A DNA stretch of 64,000 nt from Clarireedia homoeocarpa (lineage: Eukaryota; Ascomycota; Leotiomycetes; Helotiales; Rutstroemiaceae), in assembly GCA_001465935.1 (NCBI GenBank), contig LNKV01000028.1, forward strand, positions 372,001 through 436,000, in the 5' to 3' direction. A program made the position numbers and the translations under genes. Under the pieces are notes generated by a model. It was not told where the DNA came from, did no database searches, and worked only from the letters and a program-made list of their open reading frames with translations. The first letter of the stretch is position 1. Every line of letters begins with the position of its first letter. This document shows, in pieces, positions 1 to 11,666 of the stretch.

Positions 1-3000
1 AGGTGTGAATATTGGAGAGATATGGATGAGTACATCGGATTGCATACTGAGGGATTGAGTACGTATGAACTGTTGATTTCGCGAAGTGTTGTGTTTGAAT
101 CGCATCTGTGGTTATGTAAAAGTTAGCTGCCAGAATGATATGACTATGTATACTTTCACTTGATAAGATTGGTTTAAGCTTAAATGTTGTAAAGGTCTAT
201 GTATGAATATATGGAATGGATGCAAGGGAGTGTAAGCATGTTTATGTCTTGACTGCGCCAGTCGCATACGAGCTCTGTCGCATCGAATCGCAAAACCATA
301 TCGCAGTCGCAAGTGTTGCGATGCGATACAAAGCATCGAGACGAATCTTTCACCACACCTAATATTGTTTGGAGAGATGGCGCGATGAGCGGAGATAATG
401 TGCGTAATGATATTTGCAACTTCTCTCGGCGATACTGCTGTAGTAATGTTGTGGGTGATGTTTCGAGGATCCACTGCAGTGGCTAGCAGCGCTTACTTAT
501 CGACATCGAGGCTGCGAAGACTTCATGCGATCGTGTGAGGGATGCCTCCCTCCATTCCAGTGCACGCTGTGTTCTTCTGGTAGTACAAGTCGCGAGGCAG
601 TTAATTTGTTGATCAACGTCAAGAGCAAAATCTGGTTTGGTTGCGGACAGATTATCGAGTAAGACGAAGGAGCACCCCCTGGCGAAGGCCTTATTCATAA
701 TCCATCCATTCTCTCTGAGCGAAGCGAGGTCACCATCCTCTTCGAGCGCAGCAAGGATACTATCCAAACAAAGGGCCATGAATGACGCTCCGCTGGCTCT
801 CCGAGGGCCACGGCCGTGGGGGCAGACTATTTCCACTTACAGTAGTTTACGTTGTAAGATGAAGTTCGCAGTCTCCGGATAGAAGCGGCGCATCCAACAG
901 TTGCGCCACAATCCTGCAGCAACCAACCACAACTATTCAATCTCCTCGTAATTGTTCATCGGCCTTCTATTCTGCCCAGTCAATGGGCCGAAGGATATCA
1001 TCCAAGGTATTTTGGATTCAGCAGCTTATGAAATGCATAACATCTCCAATAGACCAATTAATTAAATGAAGAATAGCCTTATGGAGCCCGAGCCACACCT
1101 ACCATCCACAGATCCATATTTCCCCTAACCCTATCAAATAATGACTCTCCGTCGCTCATCACCTTCACCCATCGCCCACATCGCCCCTCCGGAGTCCACA
1201 CCCACCAAAATAGTGTAACTAACTCACTTCCTTCTCCCCTCCCCTTCCTATCAGAAATATGTGGGCCATCTTCAGACATGCAACATTTGACTCCCCTTTT
1301 GCTCGGATCTGCAAAGGACCTACCAATACCCGGTTGAACCTCTGTGCCTCCAAGCCATCTCATCTCATCTCCTGTACGTCTGCCCCCCTCGCCTCTCGCC
1401 CCAAGCCTCATCGGCCTGCCTCCCCCACGCAATGCGCCAAACAGAAGAGATGAAATTCTGGCCCACAATATTACGATGTGCAACAAAAGCGCTCGCGACG
1501 CCTGTGAGTGGAGAGGGAAGGGGGAGGAAGATGAGAAAGCGGGGTTTATTGTGGGTATAGTATGGGTTATGAGGCTTGCTATGAAGGTGGAGGGTGGTAT
1601 CGAAAGGGGGACGGGAGAAAGAAAGCTGGTTGTGGATGGCGATTGTGGATGTTGTTGTGGTAAGATTAGTGTTTGGAGATGGTGTGTGTGGGGTTTGTGG
1701 GGTTGATATTGTGGAGTTGTAGTTAGGTCTGAGCAGGTGCTTTTGTGCTTGCTGCTGTAGGAGGACTCTTTGGGTTGTTGGCGCTGACTAGGTTGCATAC
1801 ACCCAAGGCCGAGTGCCAGGTACTTGTGCTTGCGGAGGGCTTGAGGCTGTACGTGATGCATGATGAAAGGATCGGCGGATGAAAAATGGGAATTGCCCGC
1901 TTGCTTGCTTGGTGCTGGGCTGGGCTGGGCCAGCTCGGAATTGAACAGGAGCTTTCCCGCCGGGTTTATACGTTGCACTTGTTCACACGGACATCTTTGC
2001 TGCAAAAAGAAGATTGGCGTCCTCTCATGCAAATGTTACAAGCTAATTTCTTACTGTGTGTGGTACAGTAGAACGCGGTGCAGTCAAGTGGGTAGGCCCG
2101 TCTAGGCCAGATCCTATTATTAGGGGGGATCCGACCAGTGTAACGTTATATTGTAGTAAGCTTAAAGTAGCCGGAGATCAGGGGTAAGGACCGAACTGCG
2201 TGTACGAAGGTAGCTTGGGTGTGATGGTTTAGGAATCTCTTGGTGAACGATTCTGCTTTCGCAGCTCTTCAGCCGGTTGTGGAAATGCACTGGCTGTCTG
2301 CCATGTTAGCAGAACTCTCGGTCTTGTCGTGATCCGACTGGGAGTCGAGAAGCTAATTCACAGAATTGCCGTCTATGCTTTCTGCCAATCAACTTTCTGC
2401 TTGGTATATCGCTCATCGCCCCTGCATAGGCTTGCCGAGTCTCTGCATATGATGAATCCCGTTGAAACTCAAAAGTGCTTTCAAACTCCACTACGCCTCA
2501 ATTGCGTGCACCGTTTTGATTCCCTTCTATTGTTGTCAATCGCTGGCGACGCTGCTACCTAATGCCGGCTGAGTTCTGATATTCTAATTGTGCACCTTTA
2601 ACGCAAGAGTTATGCGAATTCTGTCTTGGGATGCGTAACGTTCATAGAGATGTCCGTTCTAGTCTCTGATCAACATCGACCCGAAATAAGCTCCGAACAA
2701 TAGTGGGATATCTGGCAGAACGTGGGGGTTCGCGGGGTAGAACTAACCTTAGACCTAGCAGCGCAAGTGCTAAAGTTCCTGGTATCCCAAGCTTGAGAAG
2801 TCGAAGCTGTCATGACTTCATTTATTATGAATCGTTAGGGATTTGACCACAAACATGCATGGATATGGGATGGCCCAACACGGGGTAAACACAGAAGCAG
2901 TGCGCATTGTGCAGTGCGCAGTCTTCAACTCGATACTTGCGAGTTTCCACGAAGCGATCGATATGACTTCATTTCTGCTGCAAAGACCGGCTCTGCGAGA

Positions 3001-3375
3001 CTGAATATCACATATCATCCTTCGTACGTCTACCAAGCTCGGCCGAGGTAACCTCGCTGCTCGCACCTTATCTCATTCTCGGACTAGCGTCTGGGCAACT
3101 CGGGTCTGGAGCATAATCCCTGTCAACGTCTCATCCTCCATCGACAGCCGACAAAGAGCTCACACCGCACGTTCATCCAACCACCGAAAAACACGAAACA
3201 CTTTTACTCCCATCTCCATCATCACTCTCCACTTTCTTTGCTTTTCCCTCTTGTACGGACCTACAGTTCGTGGGTCTATTTCATGTCGGTCTAAGACAAC
3301 AAACGCATACCATATGTACATACGTACAGTACCGTTATCGTGAACTTCAATTGAATCGATTGAAAATCCCGAGAA
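1..3375. other. Stretch without a supported gene
   Basis: I see no gene that I can defend here. Several open frames exist, including a 117-codon one on the minus strand at 483-836 and a long Ser/Pro/His-rich one at 1079-2032, but none has a recognisable domain, a good start context or splice signals. The last 250 bases are rich in C and T and probably form the promoter and leader of the gene that begins at 3376. Confidence 0.6.
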
Positions 3376-4802
3376 ATGGATCTATACCCCTCACCTCCAC
3401 TCACGAGCTCTCCGAAGCACGATGATTTCCAAACAAATCGACACGACTCGGGTCATTATGGAAAAGCATCTCAGTCCACAGATTCGATAAACAAAAATCC
3501 TGTTTCTGCAAATACTTTTAGAAATGGATATCCTACTCCTACCAGTGCGAACTTTCCCATCAGATCAAGCAGCGGCACATATGGGCCAGTTCCAGCTCCG
3601 ACCGATTCTTATGTGTCCAACTATCCACCCGAAGCCAAGCCCATCTATCCAAACCAGTACCAGGTCTCTGGATTCCCTCCACCACCGACGAAAGTGACTG
3701 TCCAAGATTCCTACTACAATGCTCCATATACACATACAGAATCTACTACCGGTTCTTTCCAGACCGCCACACAGGAATACTACAACGGATCCGGTAAACA
3801 TCGTCCAGCGCAGGAGACCTACTACCAATCAACTTCTGTGCCCGCTTCACCATCACAATTGAATCCGGCTCAGCATCCTTACTGGGAAGGAGTTAAACCC
3901 GCTGATTCATCTCGTCCAGCTGTACCCCCGCGTCGTTCTAGCTCGCCGGTCCCAAATACCAATTCGATCCCTAGCACTTATCTCCCGACGACTCAGCCTA
4001 TGCCAGGACCAATTCGTCGTCGATCCTCGCCCACACCCGGTCGCATTCCCTCGCCCTATAACCACAAACCTCTTTCACCTTATAATGCATCTCGGCCCAA
4101 GCCTCGCCCAGGTCTTGTCAGATCCGCGGTCCGACGTCTTAAATCATGGGTGCGATCGCTCATTTCATGGATTCGAAACAATCCTATTAAATTCGGACTT
4201 CTTGCTTTCCTACCATTCCTTTTCGGGGCTGGAGTGTGGAAGACTATCAAAGGCGTGAAGCACTTGTTCGATCACCACATCAAGAACAAATGGAAGGGAA
4301 AGGGTGAGAGACTGCAATTGCGAGACGAATGGAAAGTAGAGCTGAAGGAGGGTTTCGATCAGCACATCAAGACCAAGTGGAAGGGAAAGGGTGAGAGGCC
4401 GCAATTGCGGGACGAATGGAAAGAAGAGTTGAAGGAGGGTTCCAGAAAGGCGAAATCGGCGGTGAGAAGATGGTACGAGGAGATTTTTGGGGACTTTGAG
4501 GGATTTGCGGGTACAAATGGTGGACCACTTGATGGGATTTTGAGGATCATTCATATGATGATGTAAGTGCCTCTTCCTTTGTCGCCTCTATAAAATCGCC
4601 ATACATATCCATACAAAGCCACATTATCATCGTGGGGCAATCTGGCTGGAGCTTCCATTGTCATTTCTAGCGTATCATATCCCCCAGCCATACTAACATA
4701 TCTCGTGGCAGGAACCACTACTGCAGACTCTCTCCATCTAGCATTCCACGAGCTGCTTCGATTCTCCTTGAGCTATATTTCCTCGACGTCAAGAGGCTCT
4801 GA
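3376..4802 (+). CDS. Pro/Ser-rich single-pass membrane protein with tandem repeat
   Basis: I do not recognise this protein. The model has two exons, 3376-4562 and 4712-4802, giving 425 residues. Residues 1 to about 250 are rich in Pro, Ser and Tyr, with proline clusters and several R-R-S-S-P motifs that look like kinase or SH3-type ligand sites. A basic segment leads into one hydrophobic stretch near residues 273-290 (FGLLAFLPFLFGAGVW), likely a membrane anchor. Two nearly identical 29-residue repeats follow, each starting FDxHIK and containing KWKGKGER and LRDEW. A read-through model would stop at 4563-4565, but the stop lies inside a strong GTAAGT donor; a TACTAAC branch site at 4691-4697 and a CAG acceptor at 4711 support splicing to a short last exon. 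The function is unknown. Confidence 0.72.
4267..4440 (+). repeat. In-frame 87-bp tandem duplication
   Basis: Two adjacent copies of 87 bases (4267-4353 and 4354-4440) encode the 29-residue repeats just after the membrane segment. The copies differ at only a few codons, so the duplication is fairly recent. The repeats are strongly charged and probably helical. Confidence 0.9.
4563..4711 (+). other. Intron spanning the apparent stop codon
   Basis: The donor GTAAGT overlaps the apparent stop codon. A perfect TACTAAC branch motif lies 14 bases before the CAG acceptor. Splicing replaces the early stop by about 30 codons that end at 4802. Confidence 0.7.
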
Positions 4803-5212
4803 TTCTCCTATCTTAATTCCCTTATCACGAATCGCCATATAATCGACTGACAACGATCTTATCACGCTCTTTCCCAAATATCCATCTGCACCATAATTTC
4901 TCATTTCTCCACATATTATTCATACGACATCAGATGAATATTCGAAGCTTATCCATAAGGATACTATCCTTAAATGACCCCAACGACTATGATTATGAAA
5001 GCAACGATATAACGAATTCGACGACGCAAAAAAACCAAAAGAAGAGCTCATGTTTAGTTTCCCCATGAACTCCCAGTTTCCTATTCTCTATTCCAATCAA
5101 AGAACATTTTACTCCCAAAACGTCCGTCTGGTGTTTCCACCGGATTTATGCATATCCAATGGTGGTGTGATGTGATGTGATGTGATGTCGCGTTTATGTA
5201 TGCCGTGACGTG
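4803..5212. other. Spacer between two convergent genes
   Basis: This stretch holds the 3' ends of the membrane-protein gene (+) and the histidine kinase gene (-). It is AT-rich and carries a short GTGAT/GATGT microsatellite at 5163-5188. I see no gene in it. Confidence 0.7.
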
Positions 5213-8200
5213 TTACGCCGCGCTATGCTCTCTTCCATTATGTGTATATTTCGCTACAAGTTTTTCTATCTGTTTCAGCATATCGTGTATGCGGTAAGGT
5301 TTAGTCGTCACGTCGTCCTATATCATGTGTCGTCAATGGTCCAGATCTTTCACAACACGCATAAATAGGGATGAAAAGGGTGGGGGAGTAAATAAACATG
5401 ACTTAACATAACATACCATTCCAGCATCTATAGTCTTCATGATCTGATCTAAAAAAAAATCACAAACGATATATGTCAGCGACGCAGTCTTGCAGAAATA
5501 TAACTATCGGTTTGCTTTGCGCAATTCAAAAGGAAAGAGGGATACTTACCCTTTCGCGCATTCGCGGTAACGGCGATAACGGGTACATGGCTTTTGATCT
5601 TGCCTTGGGCTTCTAGAGCGCGGATCTTCTGCACGCAGGTGATTCCGTCCATGATGGGCATTTCGAGGTCCATGAGGATGACGCTGAGGGGGAGGCGCTG
5701 TATTGAGAGGGGAAGTGAGAGTCAGTTTGTGTGCGTTTTGACGATTTTATTTGAAAAGAAAAGAAAAGAAAAGAAAAGAAAAGTAAAGTAAAGGGAGAGA
5801 GAGAAAAAGGATAGGGGAAAAGTTAGAACAAAATGAAAAAACCATCACATACCTCATCTCCCACGCCATTGATCCCCCCATCTCCATCACCAACCCAAAA
5901 ATCCGTCCGCATCAAAAATTCCAACGCCTCCACCCCATGATTCGCAACACTAACTCTGAAGCCCTCCTTCTCCAACTGCTTACTCACGACCTTTTGATTC
6001 ACCAGATTATCCTCCACGACTAGCACATGCAACGTATGGGCATTCTCCTGCGCACCACAATCTTTTTTATCGCCGAGCAAAATACCGTTTCTCCTAACCA
6101 CCCCTGCCACTCCCGCCGCCATGCGGGTCCGGGACTGGGTTCGCACAATTGCTGTTTTCTCCTCCACGAGCGCTGCGCCAGCGACGCCTACTTCCACGCC
6201 CACTGCACTACCCACCCCGACGGCTATCCCTAGATCCATCATCTCTACTCCGCACGCTTCGCGCAGCGCATCTTCCCGAACCAGCAGCTGCAGATCGGTG
6301 CGGGCTTCGTCTTCGTGTGGTGGACAGGGCGCCCGGCGAGTTTTGATATAGAATTGAAAGGTGCTGCCCTTGCCCTTCTCGGAATGCACGCCGATTTGCC
6401 CGCCCTGCATCTCTGTCAGCTGTCGGCTGATGAAGAGGCCAAGCCCGGATCCGCCGTATTGCACGTGGGTTTTTGGACTCGCTTGCATGAACAGATGGAA
6501 GAGGTTCGCGCGCTCTTTCTCAGAGAGGCCGCGCCCGGAATCGGTTACGGTGATGGTTAGGTAGAGAATCTCGCCGGTGCCCCATTCGGGCTTGTTGGTT
6601 TGATCGACAGAGTCGGGACGGCGGGGGACGAATTGTACGAGGGTGTTGTGAGAAGATGGAGGGTCGAGAGATGCTTTCATGTCAACTGTTATTTGGCGGG
6701 TGGGTTCCGTGCGGGTGAATTTAATGGCGTTGGTAGTAAGGTTAATGAGTACTTGTAGGACACGGCTGGGGTCGAGAAGAGTCCATTGTACTTGGAGTTT
6801 TGAGATGGATTCGTGTTCAACGAAGTCGAGTTTGGTGTCGGCGCGTTTGAGTTCCGCGTTAAACATTTTGAGCGCGTTGCGTATGAGTTCCATAGGCTGA
6901 GATGCTTCGGGGGAGATGACGAGGAGGTTGCTGTCAAGGCGCGAGAGGGTAAGTATATCGTCTATGATGCGCTTTTGGTGCAAGGCACAGTAGATTATGG
7001 TGTCGGCTCTGAATTGAGTGCTGTGTTAGTAAGGCAAGAGTGCTACATATTGCTATTGTGGTGGAAGGGATGAAGAGTTCTGGTAGCACTTACGCCTCTA
7101 TGGCTTCCTCTATCAAATGAGCCTTTGATATGTTTAGAGGCATCTGTAGTTCATTTTCGGTTGCAGTTTTCATGTAGCCTTCTATATAGTCTTGGTACTC
7201 GTGGAGGCAAGAAAGAATTTCATCAGCGCATCCTATCAATGCAGACAACGGATTCCTCATCTCGTGCGAAGTCATCTGGTTCAAATTTAGTAGCGTCCTC
7301 GCCATCTGCTCGCATTCCTATTCTTACGTCAATAAACCTCTCCTGCTGCTTTTTCATCTCCAAAGCCTGTTCCATCTTCGCCCTTAATTGGTTTTCGGAC
7401 CATTTGATAGCTGATATGTTACTGATACAACTCATGATTGTGGACACATTGCCTTCGTCGTCGAAATCAGGATGTAAATCCAACAACAGGTGTGTCTCGG
7501 TCCATTGCTCCTTTCCATCCGGTGTCAAATCGGGTGCCTTCCACGGGATATCAATTCTTGTGTGTAATTGTAGCGGCTTCTTACCTTTAACCACCTGTTC
7601 CCAAACAGATGTAACATGGTCGAACTCGCCAGGCATCAAAACAGTCTCCCATGCCGGTTTATCGCTTCCAACATTGAGAGCGGTGAATTGACGCCAAAGA
7701 TCATTCACTGTCAGGGCCTCTCCATCCGCGGTCAAGATTGCAAGTCCAATTGGAGCTCTGGTAGCAAACCTCGCGAATTTTGTTTCGCTCTCAGAAAGTT
7801 TTCTCGATAGTGATGCTCGATCCATCGCTTCCTGAGTCGCGATTATACGTCTTCTATCGATTTCTTGCCGAAGAACGAGAGCAGAAATTTGGGGTGTTGT
7901 GACTTGCTCGGTGAGAAGTTGTACCCAGGCTCGATAGTCGTCATCGAATGGCCTGCAAGGGTTCAAACCTATGACCAGAAACGCCAGAAGATTCTTGTAT
8001 TCTGTGCTTACGAGTGGGCATGCTACCACATGAGTTGGTTCTCCAAATCCTTTCCATTGAATGCCAGTCAACGATTTCCTTAATCTCTCATCCAGAGGTA
8101 CTAGTATTTGTTCCATGCTACTTATGGCTTCTTTGAATATGGGGCTTAACCAGTTTTCCTCGGTGCATGCATCGAATCTTGCTGGCGCAATCTGGTGCCC

Positions 8201-9060
8201 GGCTGGAACCCCAGTCGAACCTTCCAAAACGCAAGGCATCGAAGTTGTGTTGGACGAAGTTTTTGAAGGAGATGCGGCTCCCTCAGATGATGAAGATGCC
8301 GAATATAAAAAGCACATAGGGGCATCTTTCTCTGCAAGCTCTAGAGCACGAATCAAGTGAGACCAAAGATCCTGGATTGTTCTGATTTTACACATTTCAG
8401 CAGCGAGAGAGCGTGTAACCAACATCCTTCTATCAATAAGGACTTGACGTGTGTTCTCAGCAACAGTTCCATGCGATCCGATAACACATCCTTCATCATC
8501 TATGATGGGTATAAACTTCCAGCTAAAATAGCATTCCTCATCAAAACCATGACGCTGAAGAAGAAGAAGAAAGGCGTTGTCTTGGACGATCCCGAGACCT
8601 GTTTCCTTCTGTTCATCGAGGAGTAATTTGAAATAATCCCAGACTTCTGCAAGTTGAACGCAGGGGTTCTGGCCCTGCAGTGCTGGGTGCTTACGTCCGA
8701 TCAACTGAGTGTACGCTTCATTGTAGACGAGAGAATTTTGGTCTCCCCAAAACACAACAGCCTATATAGCTTATCATTAGCACGACTTCCTATAATCAAG
8801 CGATCCACAAGTTATTCGAGATAGTCCGACTCGTGACGACTCACAGGGGACGGGTCCGCGAAAATTAGAAGGACCATTGATCGAAGTTGCCTCGGCCATC
8901 CACTCATGGGGCCCAGAGGACTGCTCTCCCAGTCGACATCGATGGTCAGTTGTTGGAATGGTGTTAATTCACAAGCTCCAGGGTTTGATATCCAATCTAC
9001 AAATTTTCCCTTGCATTTCCGAACACTTTTGCCACGAGCAGGGGGTTTGGGATGATCCAT
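5213..9060 (-). CDS. Hybrid histidine kinase (PAS/GAF-like sensor, kinase, receiver)
   Basis: This is a multistep phosphorelay sensor kinase that would autophosphorylate on His and pass phosphate to its own receiver Asp and then to an HPt protein such as Ypd1. Seven exons join in frame: 9060-8845, 8761-7328, 7275-7094, 7008-5853, 5697-5550, 5448-5417 and 5317-5213, giving 1090 residues. The N-terminus has the fungal PAS-like signature W-x-x-SPLGP-x-x-xWP. PAS/GAF-like regions fill residues 40-540. The phospho-acceptor is H554 in SHEMRNPLSAL. The ATPase N box is LINLTTNAIKFT (about 700-709), G1 is DSGRGLS and G2 is GGSGLGLF. The receiver has E943-D944, the acceptor D1006 (LMDLEMP) and K1062 (VTTKPY). 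A Gly/Val-rich linker separates kinase and receiver. The start is the first ATG of the open exon. The ligand is unknown, and the exact fungal HK group cannot be fixed without a tree. Confidence 0.94.
5698..5852 (-). repeat. AAAAG microsatellite inside a kinase intron
   Basis: The intron between kinase exons 4 and 5 is about 155 bases, longer than the other introns of this gene. It contains roughly seven AAAAG-type units near 5752-5792 as read on the plus strand. It splits the receiver domain just before its phospho-acceptor. Confidence 0.85.
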
Positions 9061-9687
9061 GTTTGGAGCCCCCTCAATACAAGTGCTCCCAACCAACAAT
9101 CACGGAAATCAGGGTGTAAGTTATCGACACATGAGGTTCTAACGACTTGGTCGGAATATCGCTGCAGTCAAAGGAGTGTTGTTGAGGGCCTCGCAGTCAC
9201 GAAAGAAAAGGGTACTGAAACAGCCAGTCAAAGCTATTTCGGTAGTGAAGTAAGCGGCACCAATCAAGGCGGTGGGTTGGTTCGAGCATCCGGCGTCAAG
9301 TTTGATATGACACTGTATGCGCAGGACAGGACAGGTGAGGCAAACCTTTTGGGCAGGCTGCTCATACATAAACATGGGAATCCGGAACCTTAGGCACACC
9401 GCATTAAGCCACTAGGCCTCGAAGCTAAGGTGCAAAATACAAAAAGCCTAAACATGGTTAGCACATATGTGAACCCCTGTAATACATTTTCCTGAAAAAG
9501 ACATATTGTTTCGTCAAATCTTGCCTCCCAAAACCTTGTATATTGATGCATCGCGATGTTCGCTCGTCTAAATTGCCTATTTTGATAAGTCGAGTTAAAC
9601 TCACGTGCATAGTACTACGACCCTCGGATCTTTTTGGTGGGGTTGTCTCAGGCGTGTCGAATGTTTGGGAATTCGGGGATAAGACAA
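9061..9687. promoter_or_regulatory. Kinase-side part of a divergent promoter region
   Basis: This holds the upstream DNA of the minus-strand kinase. I see no gene in it. Together with 11152-11666 it forms the original divergent intergenic region between the kinase and the MFS transporter, now split by a transposon. Confidence 0.55.
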
Positions 9688-9688
9688 T

Positions 9689-9719
9689 CACCAGGGGGTG
9701 CCCTCACTACCCGACCACC
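9689..9719 (+). repeat. Left terminal inverted repeat
   Basis: This 31-bp end begins CACCAGGGGGTGCCC and is the exact reverse complement of 11120-11150. Confidence 0.96.
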
Positions 9720-9787
9720 GATCTTAAGCGAATACTCTCAAAAAATCACTTCTGATTATCAACCCTTTATAATCAACTATATTAAAA

Positions 9788-11062
9788 ATGGTCAACACCA
9801 GGCGTACAAGACGTGATATTACACCTCCTAATGAAATCATATATAAGGAACATACGACCCGAAAGAGACAGCGATTCTACAACGCGTTGGACGATAGGAA
9901 GCCTGAGGAGTTAATACGTTCGATTGAACTCAGGTTGGGCATTGCGCATAGTACAGTACAGGATTGGGTCAGACAACGAGAAATATTAGGAAGAGATGTA
10001 TATTATCGAACGCGCAAGACCTCAAAGTATCTAGGGACGTATCTGCGATATTCTCCGGAGACTTATAAAAGGCTGGTTGATCCTAAATTGAACCTGGTAC
10101 GCGATCAGGTATATGATGTTTAAATTGAGTACTACTATCTGTATATTAAACTACGCCAGCTAGGAAGGAATCTGCGTTGATATACTAAAGAGGCTCGGCG
10201 CTATAAACAGGCCTATGTTAGGAAGCAGATATCCCCAGCGAATAAGACAAAACGGGTACAATATAGCTAAGATTATATCGATGATACTATTGAAGAGTAT
10301 TGGTCTTATATTCTCTTTACAGATGAGTTCTATATTGATCCTGCTGTCTAGAGTGTAGGGTATATCCTACGTGAGCAGGGGACACGATATGACCCTGAGA
10401 ATATTCAAGAAAGGCTTGCTCTTGAAGGGTCAAAATTGTATGTCGCTGGCTGGATCAACTGGTATGCCAAAGCCGAGAGGCTGGAGTTCTATAATGACAA
10501 AGAGGTATATATTGAGAAGCCTAAACGCTCTCGGAAGTCTAGGAGAAGGAAAAGAGATAGTGATAATAAATAGGAATATCGACTAGCTGAATGGCAAGCC
10601 TCGATCGGCTATGAGAAAGAGGTCAAGCCTAAAGGCAATGTAATGACCCAGAAGTACTATGTTGAACGTCTATTACTTGTTTATATCAAGGTACTTCAAA
10701 AACTAAGGGCAGAAGGGGGTAGTTGCTCTATAGATTAGCTTCTACAAGAGGATGGAGACCCCTCTTATGGGATGAGAAAGTATAGGCTAGCTGGGATATA
10801 CAAAGAGGCAAATTGGATTCCTAGTCTTCTTCATCCCCGTCAGTCGCCTGATCTAAACCCTATAGAGGGTGTTTGGTGTATTCTAAAGCAACGTGTACGC
10901 AAAAGACAATGGCATGGGCTGGAGGAGCTGAAAGAGGTACTACAGGATGAATAGAGCAAGATTACGATGGAGGAGGTTCGAGCCCGTATTAGGGAGATGC
11001 CTGCACGCTGTAAACAAGTAATTGCAAGTGGTGGGAAGCCTATTAAGAGTGATTTGTGGTAG
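9788..11062 (+). pseudogene. Tc1-like transposase with seven premature stops
   Basis: One reading frame runs 424 codons from the ATG to the final stop with no indel. Seven stops interrupt it, beginning at 10121, 10178, 10268, 10349, 10571, 10736 and 10952. An N-terminal helix-turn-helix region contains GIAHSTVQDWVRQR. The catalytic DDE signals are still visible: LFTDEF for the first Asp, LLQEDGDPSYG for the second, and SPDLNPIEGVW for the Glu, the classic DDE_3/Tc1 ending. The stops are TAA, TAG or TGA at places where a single C-to-T or G-to-A change from Gln, Arg or Trp would explain them, as RIP produces. It can only make truncated protein. Confidence 0.93.
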
Positions 11063-11119
11063 TTGTAGTTAAATAATGTCGATTTTAAACCACTTTTTGA
11101 TGATTTCGGCTAAATTGCG

Positions 11120-11150
11120 GGTGGTCGGGTAGTGAGGGCACCCCCTGGTG
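11120..11150 (-). repeat. Right terminal inverted repeat
   Basis: This is the exact reverse complement of the left end at 9689-9719. Its last three bases, GTG, are the first codon of an open frame that runs on into the MFS transporter. Confidence 0.96.
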
Positions 11151-11151
11151 A

Positions 11152-11666
11152 ATCTTCAAATCTTCCAAATGTCGTCCTTGGTAAACGAGAAGACACACTA
11201 CTCCAAGTCTTTTCATTACTCGTGGTGGGAATCTGCATCACAGATTCAACCACACAATCCTCGTCGGGTCAAGGCGCCACACGCCACACGCCCCATTCCT
11301 ATTCTCCTGTTTGAACTTCAGGGTTGGAAATCGGGAGCTCTAGTAGCAGATTCCAAGGCCAAAATTCGAGCGAATAGACTGGATATTCCTGTCGTCCTTG
11401 TCCCGTTTCAGACATCACGTGGTATTTGCTTCGGAGCCTTTGCTCCATATCTCTGGTGTGCAATTGCATCCTTGTCGTCAATGGCGCTTGTCCTACCTAG
11501 GATAGTACCATGCATAGTGCACCAATACAGGAATGTACAATGTGGATCTATCTCATATCCAACTCGAGCTGGGATATATTGGTGGAATCAAAAGATAGCT
11601 CTATGTCGCCCTTGCTTTTGCTCATCTCAGTTGCTTCTTCACAAAAACGACCTTGTCAGTTTCGCC
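11152..11666 (+). promoter_or_regulatory. Upstream region of the MFS transporter
   Basis: This stretch is open in the transporter frame from the transposon edge onward, but it has no transporter-like sequence and lacks a good start. I read it as promoter and leader DNA. Confidence 0.5.

Larger units (their letters stand above)
9689..11150 (+). mobile_element. Complete, inactivated Tc1-like DNA transposon
   Basis: The element is 1462 bp and bounded by perfect 31-bp terminal inverted repeats. It holds one transposase-like frame read on the plus strand. The usual TA duplication of Tc1/mariner elements is not seen at the ends; instead the outer flanks both read AAT, a possible 3-bp duplication that could be chance. 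Many in-frame stops but no frameshifts mark it as a RIP-damaged copy. Confidence 0.93.

Noticed and set aside
112..474. 120-codon minus-strand open frame
   Set aside because: No recognisable features and rich in His and Ile, as random frames in this AT content often are.
483..836. 117-codon minus-strand open frame
   Set aside because: Balanced composition but no domain, no good start context and no exons around it; not enough to call a gene.
1079..2032. 317-codon minus-strand open frame
   Set aside because: It is made mostly of low-complexity Ser/Pro/His sequence, lacks any domain, and overlaps open frames on the other strand caused by the same base composition.
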